Shown in pieces: positions 43,336 through 55,183 of a DNA stretch of 64,000 bases. A program made the translations under genes and the position numbers. This DNA comes from Lolium rigidum. Taxonomy: Eukaryota; Streptophyta; Magnoliopsida; Poales; Poaceae. The DNA lies in contig NC_061512.1 in assembly GCF_022539505.1 (NCBI RefSeq), forward strand, positions 150,209,962 through 150,273,961, read 5' to 3'. Below the pieces are notes generated by a model. That model had not been told where the DNA came from and searched no databases. It was given only the letters and a program-made list of their open reading frames with translations. Every line of letters begins with the position of its first letter. Within the stretch, counting starts at the first letter, position 1.

Positions 43336-44030
43336 TTTTGTTTTTTTTTTTTGCTTTACAGACACTATTTTCCAACCAATACAATGAACAGATTATGCGG
43401 AAGTTTCCTCAACAACAATTTTTGGACAGTTTTGACCTCCCATCAAATTGCATAATACAGAAAAATTCTACCGTACCGGTTCAGTTTATATTTTGGCATC
43501 CGTCCGTCCAGCGACAGGGAAGCGCACGTCGGTTCGGGAAGGCCCCGCGAGCTCTCGGCCTGCTCGGCGGGCCGTGGCTCCTGGTCCATCGCTCCGAACA
43601 GAGTCACCATTGGCCTTCTTTGGTCCAAATAGCACGGTCAAGCATGGATATTTTGTGTATATAATCCCAACTCACTCACATATACCGAGTTTCATCGGTT
43701 TATATGCCTAAATTTTCTGAGTTATAACAAGCTGGTATGAAAAAACAAGCATCCACAAATATGGAACCCAGGAATTGAACGCTGCTGGGAGACCGGATTA
43801 AATAAGGGAATTAAATGAAGGAAAAGGATCTCTGATATCCTGTTGTGCCTATTATGGTTAGCCATTTTCTCTTACTACATGCTATTTTTAAAGAATAATG
43901 AGGTACTTTTTCCTCTGAACGTTCTGATTTGCCTTGTCATTTTAAAATATAAAGGAACGGGAATTAAAGGAGGGAAATTAAAGAAGCGCACACGAAGGAC
44001 GCAACTAGAAAGGAATTAGATGGAGGAAGG
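43336..44030. other. Unique sequence, no feature recognised
   Basis: A T run at 43332-43353 is followed by mixed sequence with a GC-rich island at 43490-43620. Open frames on both strands there are short and unrecognised. Nothing else was seen. Confidence 0.5.
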
Positions 44031-45368
44031 AGGGCCCTTGTAGGACTACGATCGAGAATTAGCCTCGAGCCTACCTCCCAGCCGCTCTCGCCAGGGCGAC
44101 CTGGCGGCGACCCCTCCCCTAACCCTAGCCCCGCCAGGGCGTCTTCTCCCCCGCGCCGCCGCTAGAGGAAGCTACCGGGGAAATCCCGGGCGGCCGCCGA
44201 CGGCGGCCGGGCGTGCTCGCGGATCCTCTGGTCCTAGGTGGCGAATCAGGGCAGGGTCTGGTGAGGGGCCGTCTTGCGTGCGGGTCTCCGGGAGTGTGCC
44301 GTCGCGACCTGGCAAGTGGTGGTGGGCTCCTCCAAGCGTGCCAGGCCGGCGGCGGCGACGGGTTGGGGCGGGCTAGATGGGGGAAAACCCTAGGTCCTCT
44401 CCTCCTTGCCTTCTCCGCGGTATCGGCGGCCGGTGGTGGAGGGATGGCTGTTGGGATGCGGCGTTTCCCAGCCGTGTGCGGTGTCTTCGGACTACGAGAT
44501 CTACGCTTGGTGTCTTTGGCAGGCAACCTTGGCCAGCCTGGGATGGTCGGCGGCGTGGGGGCCCGATCTGAATAAATGTGGCGGTCCTAGGGTCTCTCTT
44601 GTGCGAAGATGAAGACCTTTATGAGGCCTGCCCTTCTTAATCTGGCGGGAATGTTGAGTTCCGGAAGACGCCGCTGACGAATGTAACAAAGGCATCTATT
44701 GCCTGGAGTTTGTTGGATCAGGTGGTATTCGTTCGTGCACACCCGCTTTTATTCCGACTGTTTGGTTCTGGAGGGAGCGACGCAAAGCTCTGTTCTGTGT
44801 TGACATCAAGTGACACTTTGGTTCATGGTGAAGTTAGAAGAAGAGAATATCATGAAGACCGGATTGGAGGACTAGCTAAGGGGGGTTCAAGTCTATGTGT
44901 TGTTAAGGGGCTTGCTTGGTGTTCCGGGCTACGCAACAGTGGTATGAATGTGGCGGCGGCAGCACGGATGAAGCCTAGAGTCTTACCATTCAGGGTGAAA
45001 ACCCAAGGTCTGGCCTTAACTGGTTGTGCCTGGCAATGTCCTTATTGAAAGCATTGCTTTGAGAGCGGTGACTATCTTCAGGGTAAAAAACCTAAGATCT
45101 TTGACGGGCGATGACGGCGCTGGTGCACCGTTCCCTTCTTGGAGGCATCGCTCTTGGAGTGTCTGAATTTCAAGCGTTGTGTTGGTGGTGGATGTATCGT
45201 TGTTGCTAGGGTTAAGATACTGTAGCGGGACTTTTATTTTTTTTTGTTTTCTATTTTTTCCCTTTTTAGCTATGTGCATCAATACTGCCATTAGGGTATT
45301 GCGTTGTTATAGTGGCTGAGTGTAATTGGTATCTTTTGATATATTAATATATTCTCTTTATAAAAAAA
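44031..45368 (+). mobile_element. Non-autonomous non-LTR retroelement, plus strand
   Basis: The GC-rich head (GCGGCGACCCCTCCCCTAACC region at 44110) looks like a LINE 5' untranslated region. The tail ends in TTGATATATTAATATATTC, CTTTATAAAAAAA at 45368, as many grass LINE 3' ends do. A candidate imperfect duplication is GATGGAGGAAGG (44019-44030) and GATAGAGAAAGG (45369-45380). There is no reverse transcriptase frame. A similar head lies in the opposite direction at 61667-62897. Confidence 0.6.
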
Positions 45369-45449
45369 GATAGAGAAAGGAAATCAGAAAAGAATTAAAA
45401 AGAAATTAGATGGAACGAAGAAGACCTAATTCGCCATGGACCGTGCAGC

Positions 45450-46371
45450 CAGGGCCGGCCCTGACCCATGGCAGCCATGGGCAGCCGCCTAGGGCCCAGG
45501 CCAAGGAGGGGCCCATAATCACAACTTTCTCTAGTTTGGGCTGAAGAAAAAATTAATACAGGTGAACATGTCCAGTAAAAAGTGATGCAACCGATCGGTC
45601 CATTGCCCCAATCAAGAGTCTTCCACGACGCAGGACTACATTGATCTGGAAAAAAAAAACGAAGGCAGGACCACATCCAGCGATCGGTTGACTCAGGCCT
45701 GGATGAGCTAGCGAGTAACGACTATTCGGCTGTTCCTCGTCTTTGCGTACTGCCCGATCGCTCGGCCTCACCTGCCCGCTAGCCTGCCTCCCTGTAAGTC
45801 CATGCCCTCCATCTAATCAATGATTTATCTCTTTAATTTGGGCTCTAATTCGATGTAAATTCCTTCACATTATATTAATTAGAATGCCAAATCAATTGTC
45901 TAGTGATGTGAAAAAAAACTAGAGAATCAGCTTATTGAATCGTAAAAAGGAGATTTAAATAAGTATTTTGAAAATTTATTTGAGGTCAACTATGTTAAAA
46001 GATAAATTGAATGGATTGGTTACATGTTGTATTGAGAGGATATCTTGGACAACATTGATCTTGAAATTGTGGTCAATGATTTTGCATCTAGGAATGAACC
46101 AAGAATCTTTTTTGTGAAGCATTGAAGTATAATTATCGATGAAGTCATTGTAATTTCATTTTTATGTAAGGTAGTCATACTAGTTGGAAATAATTGTTAT
46201 ATTTTGCTACCATTTTATTATTATTTCTTAAGTGATATTATTTATATACATCTTACATAAAGTATGTATGCTTATATTTTAACTCTTATCTTTCTGTAAA
46301 TGAAAGAAGGCTTCAAGGGACCCTCTTATCGACTTCGCCCAAGGGCCCGGAAAAACATAGGGCCGGCCCTG
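45450..46371 (+). mobile_element. hAT-type DNA transposon relic, 922 bp
   Basis: The inverted ends CAGGGCCGGCCCT (45450) and AGGGCCGGCCCTG (ending 46371) are flanked by the perfect 8-bp duplication CGTGCAGC at 45442-45449 and 46372-46379. Ends starting CAGGG and an 8-bp duplication define hAT. It keeps the tail of a transposase gene (45990-46125), so it is a deletion derivative of a coding element. Confidence 0.95.
45990..46125 (+). pseudogene. hAT transposase C-terminal remnant
   Basis: One frame reads LKDKLNGLVTCCIER up to about 46038. After a frame change it continues DILDNIDLEIVVNDFASRN and ends at a stop at 46123-46125. LNGL....IE...L..ID...I...FASRN is the end of the hAT dimerisation domain in plant zinc-finger MYM/hAT transposases. 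The N-terminal and catalytic parts are deleted. Confidence 0.75.
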
Positions 46372-46808
46372 CGTGCAGCAGGAGGACACGGAGCGTGCTA
46401 CCACTCCACAGCCGTTCCGCGGCTCTGCAAGGGATCGCTCGACTCCTGCCGCACACCGCCCGACGCGCCGGCGACCAGCGGAGCTTCACATGCGGGCAAT
46501 AGCTCCCGCGTCCGCAGCCTGGCCGCTCTGCTTGGGAGTTGGAGAAGAGAACCTTATCCGGTTTCCAGTTGAGGAGGCAATTTGTGTATTATTTCAAGCC
46601 CTTATAGGCTGTGTACTTAAGTTTGTTTTATGCATTTGAGTCCTCTGATCTTAATAATCTCACCTAGCTAAAGCATGCTAGCTAATATGCCAAACAACCT
46701 ACATGGATTGATTTTTCAGAAAAGGATAAACGATTAATCTAGTCAATACTCCATGTTATTTTGCATGTATTATTAGTCTAAATCTGTTATCCAATTTCAG
46801 CCATTTTT

Positions 46809-47867
46809 TTTGAGGCTGAATCAGTGGGCTTCCCCACTGAGTTTATTTTTATTAATTTCAGTAATAGAGTATATATAAAAGGAAAAGGAGTTGCTAGAGA
46901 TTAGCAAACAACCTCTATCTACAGGCTCCAAGCCTAAAAAAAAGAAAGCAAAAAAGGTTGGATGTTACCGAAATCTCTCAATCCAATTTCTGAATCCACC
47001 ATAGGACTTCCTGGTGGCTTTATGCAAAAGGAGAGACAACTCATCCTTCAGCTTCTTCCTGAATCAGTATAGGCTTGGAGGAATACCCTTGAAAATGTAG
47101 TCATTGCGCGTAGTCCAAATCGACCAAGCAGTAAGTATGATAATCTCCATGAAGAAAGGTTCCTTAATCGGAGTCTTCAGACTCTGTATGAAGCTCTGAA
47201 TATCATGATGCTGAGGTGGAACCCAGGTAGGGCATAAGTACTACCAACATATATGTGCAAAGGGGCAGAGAAAGAAGAGATGATTCCTTGTTTCCAGATC
47301 TCCATCAGCACACATTATGCAAGAATAGTCATCCATGAAGTAATTCTTTCGCTGCAGCATTGCTTTGGTGTTTAGTCTATTGTGCAAAAGGAGTCAGAAA
47401 AACAGTTTATGTTTATGTTGACAGCAGCTTTGCCACATCCATTTGAAAGCTGGCAGTGTAAAGAAACCTTGAGAGTATCAGTTCTTCCAAAGATAGCCCA
47501 AGAATCAACATTATTATCTTGAGTTGGGGCTAGACTTGCAAGTAATGCTTGGAGCAAGTGAAACTGAATCACAACTTCTTCTTACAGTGGCAGATGGAAT
47601 AGGTCTGCAGCATCTAGCATCTGCTGAGGTGAGGGCTTGCTTAAGAGAGAGTGTTTCACTTATGCAGAAAGAATATAAATGTGGCCAAGTATCCTTTAAT
47701 GGCTGCTGAGACCAGGCATCTTGCCAAAGAAGAATGAAATTTCCTTAATGAAAAGTACAGAGAGCTAGTTGCTTATACGATGGAAGAATGGCCAAACAAT
47801 CTCTCCACCAAAAAGATACATCCCTTATTCTTGTAGGTGGCAGTACAGTAGTGTAGTACATTTCCCA
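46809..47867 (-). mobile_element. 5'-truncated LINE (L1-type) with zf-RVT domain
   Basis: The direct repeat AGCCATTTTT lies at 46799-46808 and 47868-47877, and the T run at the left end is a poly(A) tail in minus orientation. Minus-strand translation of 47450-46980, over frame changes, gives LFFWLLLHNRLNTKAMLQRK, NYFMDDYSCIMC, GDLETRNHLFFLCPFA and WSIWTTRNDYIFKG. This is the zinc-binding region that follows the reverse transcriptase of plant L1 elements (C..C...H...C). The reverse transcriptase itself is missing, as expected for 5' truncation. Confidence 0.85.
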
Positions 47868-47877
47868 AGCCATTTTT

Positions 47878-48892
47878 CATATTTTATGTAACTTCGTTTT
47901 ATACAATTTTTGTGTATACATCTGGTGTAACTCTGGTTTGCACTCCGTTCATTCTATAAAAATTGTCTTAACAATTGTGCGTGTACGTTAGGTGAATATT
48001 GCTCTTACGTCACATGACAATGAGATTAATTTGTTTACGACCAACTCAAATTTCGACAAGCCAAGGATGCATATAAAAAGGGCTCGCATCCATTACCCAG
48101 CTCAATTTAAAGTTTCCCTTATTGACTTGGAGACCCAATCTCACAGTTTCGCCCTATACTCAACATTCTCACCTTATCATTCTGCCAACTTTTTCGAAAC
48201 TTCGTCCGCTCATGCTACATTTGTGTTAGAAATAACGATGCCCGAGCAGCAAACATTTATGCGAAGAAGCAGATTGCCGTTATGACAACCTGACAAGGCG
48301 GCTAGGGATGACGACAAGTAAGATTTCTCGTAGAAAGGACATGGGAAGAGTATCACATAAGCAAATATGAGACCATACTACAACTTTCGGTCGGTTGTCA
48401 CCGAAGCCGCCGCAATTGTGTTGTGGACATAGCGTCCCGCATGTGCTCTTCAAGGTCACGAACTAACTTGCTCCACGTAGACTTCTAGGCTGGCTACCAC
48501 CTTAAGGTGTACCCCGTCGCCATAGATAATGACTTGGCTGACTTTACTGCCATCTTCGTCGGCAGGTTATAGCTGATGGTCGCTAACAGCTACAACCACG
48601 GTCTCGATCGATATTCTGGACAAGAATATGAATCCCACAATGTTCGACGACCACACGACAAGACCATCGGAGCATAAGTTGGGCAACCATGAGCACACCG
48701 AGGGCTAAGTCCATTTCGTAAACCAGCGAGAGATGGGTGCATCTGCTGACAACACTAAGAGTCGTTACGATGAGTATGACCTATTAGCTCAACACGGCCG
48801 GCAACCATTTCCTATGGTGCAGCCGTTCCCTAGAATAAAGTACGCGTGTAGATTTTTCTCTCTACCGTTGCAACGCACGTACATATTTACTA
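47878..48892. other. Intergenic sequence, no feature recognised
   Basis: Mixed AT-rich sequence with one plus-strand frame of 97 codons (47992-48285, LTSHDNEINLFTTNSNFDKP), unrecognised. GC-richer sequence at 48290-48740 has no sustained frame and may be an old element remnant. Nothing firm. Confidence 0.5.
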
Positions 48893-49158
48893 CTCCCTCC
48901 GTTCCTGAATATAAGTTATATAGTTTTTGGCACAAAAATTAAAGAACACATATTGAGAAAAAATTACACCAGGTTTGGGCGGGATTACCGCTAAACATTT
49001 GACATGAGAAAATAGAGGACTTTTCAAAAGATAAGAAAATATAATTAAATCCTTAAAAAAATTCCATACAAGTGTGTCGCACTAAAGGCTATATTTTGGA
49101 TTTTTTCTCAAAAAACTATATGGCTTATATTCAAGACCATATTCAGGACCGGAGGAAG
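48893..49158. mobile_element. Stowaway MITE (Tc1/mariner), 266 bp
   Basis: The ends CTCCCTCCGTTCCTGAATAT and, inverted, CTTCCTCCGGTCCTGAATAT are flanked by TA (48891-48892 and 49159-49160), the mariner target. The interior is AT-rich and non-coding. Confidence 0.93.
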
Positions 49159-49160
49159 TA

Positions 49161-49951
49161 ATATTTTTACAAGATACCTAAGGTCATGTGGTGCAGCTGG
49201 CTTTTAATCTAGAGGATACTTCTACGGCTCCCTTCCTTGTGGTCTTGGTCGCCTTTTTTTCCAGGTACGCGCGCGCGCCCACTATAGGCTTTTGTTTGCA
49301 GCCGCACTCGTCCGTCCGTCCGTCCGCAGCTGCGGTTCATGTACCATCCGACCGTGTCCACCCCTAACTCTTTCTTTGTGATGAAACGGAATACTTTCTC
49401 TCCACTCACTCACTGAAAGCGAAGTACCCCAGTCGCCAGGAACTCATCCAATCCTCTTTTTGCTCGGCGCAGCCCGCTACCCGCAGCCACCATTCGTGCA
49501 AAAATTGCTTGAGACAAGATGTGCAGCAGCAGCTGGTAAATTAAGCAGGTTTTGCACATGCATGCCATGCAAAGATTCACGACAATAGCGTGGTCAAATA
49601 TGAGGACTTGCCTCGGCTTACATGACATCATCCCTTCCTTGCTCCTTCGGTCAAGGAGTGGTTGGTGGACCGGTGGAGGTGATTCATAGAACAAGTCAAG
49701 CAACAAAAGGCGATGCAATCTTCTGGGAAATACGGAATGCGAGGGTTTTTCGGAACCAATATTCTACGACTACAACAGGCCAAGTCGTGGGAAAAAGTCG
49801 CACATTTTGCCTCGAGGCTATGTATACAGATGGCCAGTCCAACGCATGGTACATGCAGTATATATGGTGTGGGGAATAAACTAACATTCGCAGAATGCAA
49901 CAACCAAATTCTAAACACTTTTCCTTCGGGTGCAAAAAGATGCAGTCCAGC
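49161..49951. other. Intergenic sequence with possible LINE fragment
   Basis: At 49703-49770 the plus strand reads GDAIFWEIRNARVFRNQYST, which recalls the WEIWNARVFRN segment after the zf-RVT domain of plant LINEs, but the match is short. A GTCCGTCCGTCC run lies at 49310-49325. No other feature was seen. Confidence 0.35.
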
Positions 49952-49954
49952 ATA

Positions 49955-52173
49955 CACTACGGGAATGCGCCGAGGTGCCGACGGCCAGATCCTGTGCCGA
50001 CGGCAAAATATTGGGGCCGTCGGCACAGGACCCGTTCTGGCCAGGCCAGCAGGTTAGCCGTCGGCACAGAAAAACCGTCAGCACATGAAGGTCTGTGCCG
50101 ACGGCAAAGTTTTGGCCGTCGGCATAGCCTCTCCACCGTAACGGCGAAGTAACAGCGTTAGGACTGTGCCGACGGCACCGTCGGCACATTTGCCGTCGGC
50201 ATAGCTATTTTCCATTTTACCACATTAATCTTCGAAAAATCATAACTAAATCATTATAATTCAGAAAAATACAAATAATATATCAAAAATTTCAGAAAAA
50301 TAAGATCTAACTTGGAAAAATATGAAACACGGAATATTGCAAATATCTCAAAAAATATTCAAAAAATGACCTATCATGTCTGATGTTTTATGGCTTTCAC
50401 ACAGAACAACCAATGTTATGGCTAGAATCGTCGCATAGTTTGTGATAATGTGTCCATATTGTGCACACATGTGCATCTTCGGATGGCTTACGATGTTGCA
50501 GGAGGAAGTTTTCCATTTCATCGCACGAAAAAACCATTTTCTATTTTTGAGGTGTCGAAAATGGGGTGTTTTGTGAAGCAACCACCAAATTAAAATTTCA
50601 CATTGGTACCAACACATTTTTCAAAAATACTAGACCACATAATATAGACAATTTCTTAACCGGTGTATCTGGAACCTTTCCGTCCACCCCTCATGAAAAA
50701 GACAAATTCCTGCCGAATCGGCAGGAGGCCGACCAGATTTGAACTACAGGTACATGATATAATGCTCAGGATTTTTTGTAGAAATTATTTTTAGGTTCAC
50801 AACATGCTATTTCATTAGAGATCTAGTGCAAGTTTGGTGAGCCTCAGCCCCGGGCAAAGGATCTTCTTGTCCGCTGTTTTGAATATAGTTTGAAACGGGC
50901 ATATAAATTTCGAAAACGATCCAAACAATGTGAAACCTTCGCGTGGTGTCATATTATGTGTCATAGTTGCAAGGAAAAATATTAAAGTTGAAAAATTGCA
51001 AACATAACAAAAAATCCTTCACAAAATGAGCTATCATGTTCGAGGTTTCATGACATTTAGGTGAAACAACCAATGTTATGGATAGAATCATGGCATAGTT
51101 TGTGATAATGTACTCATATTGTGCACACACGTGCATCTTGGGATGTCTTACGATGTTGCAGAACGAAGTTTTCCTTTTCATCGCACGAAAAAGCCATTTT
51201 CATTTTTGAGGAGTCGAAAACGGGGTGTTTTGTGAAGCAGCCACCAAATTAAAGTTTCACAATGGTACGTACCACTCCATTTTTAAAAAATACTAGACCA
51301 CCTTAAATGCATAATTTCCCAACCGAGGTATCTTAAATGTTTTCTCCCAACCCTCGGGAAAATAGACAAATTTCTGCCAAATCGGTAGAAAGTCAGTCAG
51401 ATTTGAACTACAGGTACATATCTAATCCTCATGATTTTTTGGAAAAATCATTTTTAGGTCCAAAATATAATATATATAAATTTCATATTTGGATTCCTCT
51501 CATTTTTCTGATCGACTTAGACATATTATTTGTCAAATTCTTCTTTACGGATTTAAAGATATTAATTATTACATATTAAATAGAAAAGAAAAAAATAAAA
51601 TCATTTTATTGTCATTTGAATTCAACATTAATATACTTATTCATTGCAGTTTATGTGGGTAATTGGTTGAAATTCAAAAAAATAGAGATGTGCAACATCA
51701 AAGAATAGAGGTTAATAGGATTGATATGGTAGTATTATCAACAAGGTGCCGTTTCTTTCATGGAAGCTAGTCTAGATGGAACAAAGAAGTTAAGCGTGCT
51801 AGGGGTGGAGTAGTGTGAGGATGGGTGGCCGACCGAGAAATTTGACTATGAGTGGAATTTGACCTAATATTAAATGTAGTTAGAGTTAAAATCATCAATG
51901 TGAGAGATTAAAAAAATTAGGAAAAAAATAATTTTTTCAAAAAAAATTGTTTTTTTAAAATAAATTTGAACCCGAATTGGCAAACGGCGTTATTTCTATG
52001 CCGACGGTTTTGCCGTCGGCACAAGATGCTGTGCCGACGGCCAATATGTGTCGACGGCAACTGGGTCTGTGCCGAGAACGTATTGTGCCGACGGCGACAG
52101 GATTGTGCCGACGACCATTTTAGCTGTGCCGACGGCATGACGGCCGTCGGCACCTCGGCGCGTTCCCGTAGTG
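49955..52173. mobile_element. Complete non-autonomous CACTA element, 2219 bp
   Basis: The ends CACTACGGGAATGCGCCGAG (left) and CACTACGGGAACGCGCCGAG (right, inverted) agree at 31 of the first 32 bases. The 3-bp duplication ATA lies at 49952-49954 and 52174-52176. GTGCCGACGGC/GCCGTCGGCAC subterminal repeats occupy 49975-50210 and 52000-52160. There is no transposase. It is a relative of the truncated element at 6727-9387. Confidence 0.95.
50350..51310. repeat. Tandem repeat, 660-bp period, inside CACTA
   Basis: CAACCAATGTTATGG at 50407 recurs at 51067, with the whole stretch to TACTAGACCAC repeated at roughly 85-90 percent identity. Shared pieces such as TTTTGTGAAGCA and GATTTGAACTA link this unit to the 665-bp unit at 7558-9040. 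Confidence 0.85.
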
Positions 52174-52176
52174 ATA

Positions 52177-52840
52177 CTTTTTAAGAACGCAAAACACAGG
52201 ATTTGCTAAATTAATTTCACAGAGAAAAATAAAATAAGTAGGCAGAAAAAAAGAACAATAGTTTCATGTCCACACTGAGAAATTAGAGAGTAAATTAATT
52301 AGGAGACAGAAAGTGAAATTAAGATCCTATTATAGAGTCCTTAAGGATAAGCCTGATTACAGAACGATAAATACGGATAAAATAATTGTGAATATGATAA
52401 AACATTTCAAACTTATCAGAACGTGTTGTACATAAGTCGCGAAAATAGTATTTGAAAGTTTCAATAAATGCTGAAAAAAGCTTGGATGTGCTAACGATGT
52501 ATATACTGTAAGTGTGCAAAATATCAACTTGAAATAGTTTGTATGCTAAGCTACACACAAAAAAATCATATATAATTTCGCATTGACCACATTCAGGGCT
52601 CTTTTGTCAAAACTAAAATTTGTTCCAAGTCATGCTTTTCGTATTTTAAAGATACTTTATATGTAGCGCATAATTATATCTAGGAAATGATGATCAAAGG
52701 GTCGTAGTTAAGACCTAGCTTAGCGGCACCTACTTAAAACAACCAACTTAGGGCACGTTCAATGCGAGACGCTTGCATAGATGCTTGAGCAAAAAGCGAC
52801 CAGTCAATTAATCTCGGCGTTCACGCAAGAGCCCAGGGCT
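52177..52840. other. AT-rich intergenic sequence, no feature recognised
   Basis: No long frames, no clear terminal repeats, nothing identified. The right edge is where similarity to block A begins (CCAACGCTTGCC). Confidence 0.5.
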
Positions 52841-53606
52841 CCAACGCTTGCCTTGTTATCAGGCGCTTATCTATGTAAACTAACGTGATCCGTTTCTTTG
52901 TGGCGCAAGAAAAATAAAAGTAAGCGCCTAGCGCAATGTTTTGCGTCGCCATCCATAGATAAGCGCGCGCCCAACGCCCAGGATTGTAGCTAGCAACTAC
53001 CGATCGGGCAGGGAAAAAATCCTAGCGCCCCTAAATAAGCGTCCATGTTGTACATGCTCTTAGTCAGTGGACTGTGCAATTTCGGTGAGAATGCATGCCG
53101 TGTGTTACACTGTTTATTAATCTTTTCCTTATTAATTTGCTTTCTAGCAAGACTTCGAATCTTTGTTGAAGTATTGTGTTCACTTCCGGTAACCCACCGT
53201 ATGATATATGCATCCTCCGCCTACCAACCCTTGAAATTAACAACACGGTCAACGAGTTAGACCACACACGAAGAACAAAGGAAGAAGGCGCATGGTAGAT
53301 AACAAATGAGTAGTTTTTGGAGTAATAATGTTCAATTCAAGCACTAAAGCTGTCACGTTTTCACTTTGTCACACATGCAATTTTATGCGAACTTTGTCGG
53401 AAACATAACAGCATGCCCTAGTGCGATGCAACTTGTAAGACATAAGTGAGCTTGAAGCTTAGCTAGAGCATCTCCGCTGACGTCTCCAATAGCGATCACG
53501 TAGGTATATTTAGGTTCCAGACATAAAATAAGCTTCCACTTGCTTCCTCCAAAAAACACTGGCATATTTTAGTTGAATCCGTGCACAGTACATAGTGGGC
53601 TGATTA

Positions 53607-55183
53607 GGGCATCTCCAACGCGGCAACCCAAACGGACTCGCTGGACCGTCCGTTCGTTTGGGTGGCCGCGCGGACACCCGGACAGCGGTCCGCGTCAGCG
53701 TGTCCGTTTGGGTAGCACGCTGTCCAACGCGCGGACGCAGCACAAATGTCAAAAAAAATTAATTAAATATAAAAAAGGAAAACAACAAAAAAGTAAATTT
53801 AAACTAGAGTTCATTAAACTTAGCCCTATTTTGGCCAATTTTTACACAAAAGAAAGTCCTTTATAGGCTTTAAACAAAAAAAGAAGAGGAAACCCTAGGC
53901 CAGGGTTTGGGACGCGGTGGCCGCCGGTGCGCCACCCACTCCCAGTAGTACTCGTCGTCGTCCGCGTCGATGAGGACGACGCCCCCCGGCGGCGACGCGC
54001 TGTTCCGGCTGGACACGACGGAGGGCGCCGGGGACTCCGGCCAGGGCGACCACTGCGCCCTTTCCCAGGCGAAGTGCGGGTCCGGAGGGCTCGCCGGCCT
54101 GCGCAGGCGTGCCAGCCGCGTGGCCTCCTTCCGGAGCTGCTCCACCGCCGCGTCCTGCAGCTCGCGCTCTGCAGCCTGGCGCTCCTCCTCCTCCCGGAGC
54201 GCGGCCTGGCGTGTGGCTTCGTCCTGCCGGTGCGCCATGTCGAGGGAGGCCCACGCCTCCGCCTGGGCGTCCTCCTGGGCCTTCCTGGCCATCTCCTCCA
54301 GCACGGAGGGGCGCAGCGTCTCGGCGATGTGCGGCCATTTGGCCAGCTCCTCGAGGTCGTTGAGCTCGCGGGACGCCGCCAGCGCGGCCTGCAGCTTGTG
54401 GTCGTCCTCCTCCACCTCCTGGGGCTGGGGCTGGGCCTGTGGCACTTGCGCTGGCACCGCCGCGGGCTCGTTGATGTAGAGGCCGCCGGGGCTGGGCCTA
54501 TGGCACGTGTGCCGGTGCGCTTCGTGCTCCACCTCGCCGTAGGCGGGGTGCTCCCAGAGGTCCGCCGGCAGCTGCGCGCGGCGTCTCTGGATCTCCTCGA
54601 TGCGGGCGCGGCCGGAGCCTGAGATCAGCGGCACCGGAACCCGATCTGGGCTCAGGTTCCAGCCGTGGGGGAGGTGCACGTCGCCCCACGGCATTGGGAC
54701 GCCAGCATCCCAGAACATCTGCGCCACCGCTACGGTGACGTAGATTCGGTCGTGGATGGGAGCCGATGGCCCCATCTCGAACGCCGCTGGCGCGGTTCGC
54801 CGGCTGTTATCGGCCTCGTGATCGTTGGCAGACGGCTCGAACTCCCGCTTTGGGGCCATGGCGGCGCGGAAGGTCGAGCTCGTGCGTGCGGCCGGAGTGG
54901 AGAGTGGGGACTGGATAGGGACAGTCTGCCTCCCCAGTCCACATTTAATAGTACTGGGGCAACCGACAGGTGGGCCAGCCACGCGGACCAGGCGGACACG
55001 TGAGGACACCGCGTGCCATCCGCGGCCATGCAAACCTGGCCCAGATTTGTCCCGAGTTTAGGTCATCTCGGACACCCGCGGCCATCCGCATTTGCGATGC
55101 GTGGCCGTGTTGGCCGCGAATTTGTCTGATTGGACCCATCTGAACACGCGGGCGCGAGATGGGTCGCCGTGTTGGAGATGCCT
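53607..55183 (-). mobile_element. PIF/Harbinger-like element with intact frame, 1577 bp
   Basis: The ends GGGCATCTCCAACGCGGC and, inverted, AGGCATCTCCAACACGGC are flanked by TTA at 53604-53606 and 55184-55186. Block A has the empty site (GATTAGGAGCGG, about 17934-17945). It encodes one long minus-strand frame but no recognisable transposase, so it is non-autonomous or of unusual coding content. Confidence 0.92.
53870..54859 (-). CDS. Intact 329-aa transposon-encoded protein of unknown function
   Basis: The start MAPKREFEPSANDHE at 54859 is preferred over an upstream in-frame Met because the family-like part begins after it and GCCGCCATGGCC is a good plant start context. A conserved-looking N-terminal block (about residues 38-115) has VPMP, HLPHGWNLSPDRVPVP and ARIEEIQRRRAQLP. 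A Gln/Pro linker (about 138-152) is followed by a long charged coiled coil (about 195-265, EEEERQAAERELQDAAVEQL) and an acidic aromatic end (DADDDEYYWEWV). The HLP.GW...VPVP pattern recurs in the frame at 58839. No DDE or zinc-finger motif is seen. Its open state over 330 codons inside a transposon suggests recent selection or a young copy. The function is unknown. Confidence 0.6.
   Translation of the reverse strand: MAPKREFEPSANDHEADNSRRTAPAAFEMGPSAPIHDRIYVTVAVAQMFWDAGVPMPWGDVHLPHGWNLSPDRVPVPLISGSGRARIEEIQRRRAQLPADLWEHPAYGEVEHEAHRHTCHRPSPGGLYINEPAAVPAQVPQAQPQPQEVEEDDHKLQAALAASRELNDLEELAKWPHIAETLRPSVLEEMARKAQEDAQAEAWASLDMAHRQDEATRQAALREEEERQAAERELQDAAVEQLRKEATRLARLRRPASPPDPHFAWERAQWSPWPESPAPSVVSSRNSASPPGGVVLIDADDDEYYWEWVAHRRPPRPKPWPRVSSSFFV

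Larger units (their letters stand above)
45436..46572 (+). pseudogene. Small frame of 68 codons split by a hAT insertion
   Basis: ATG at 45436 is followed after four codons by the hAT element. When the element and one 8-bp duplication are set aside, the frame continues from 46380 (GGHGACYHSTAVPRLC...) to a stop at 46570-46572, in all 68 codons. Before insertion this may have been a small gene or an exon. The protein is not recognised and the frame could be chance in GC-rich DNA. Confidence 0.3.

Noticed and set aside
49209..49409. 66-codon minus-strand frame
   Set aside because: Low-complexity GTCC repeats and no homology; chance is more likely.
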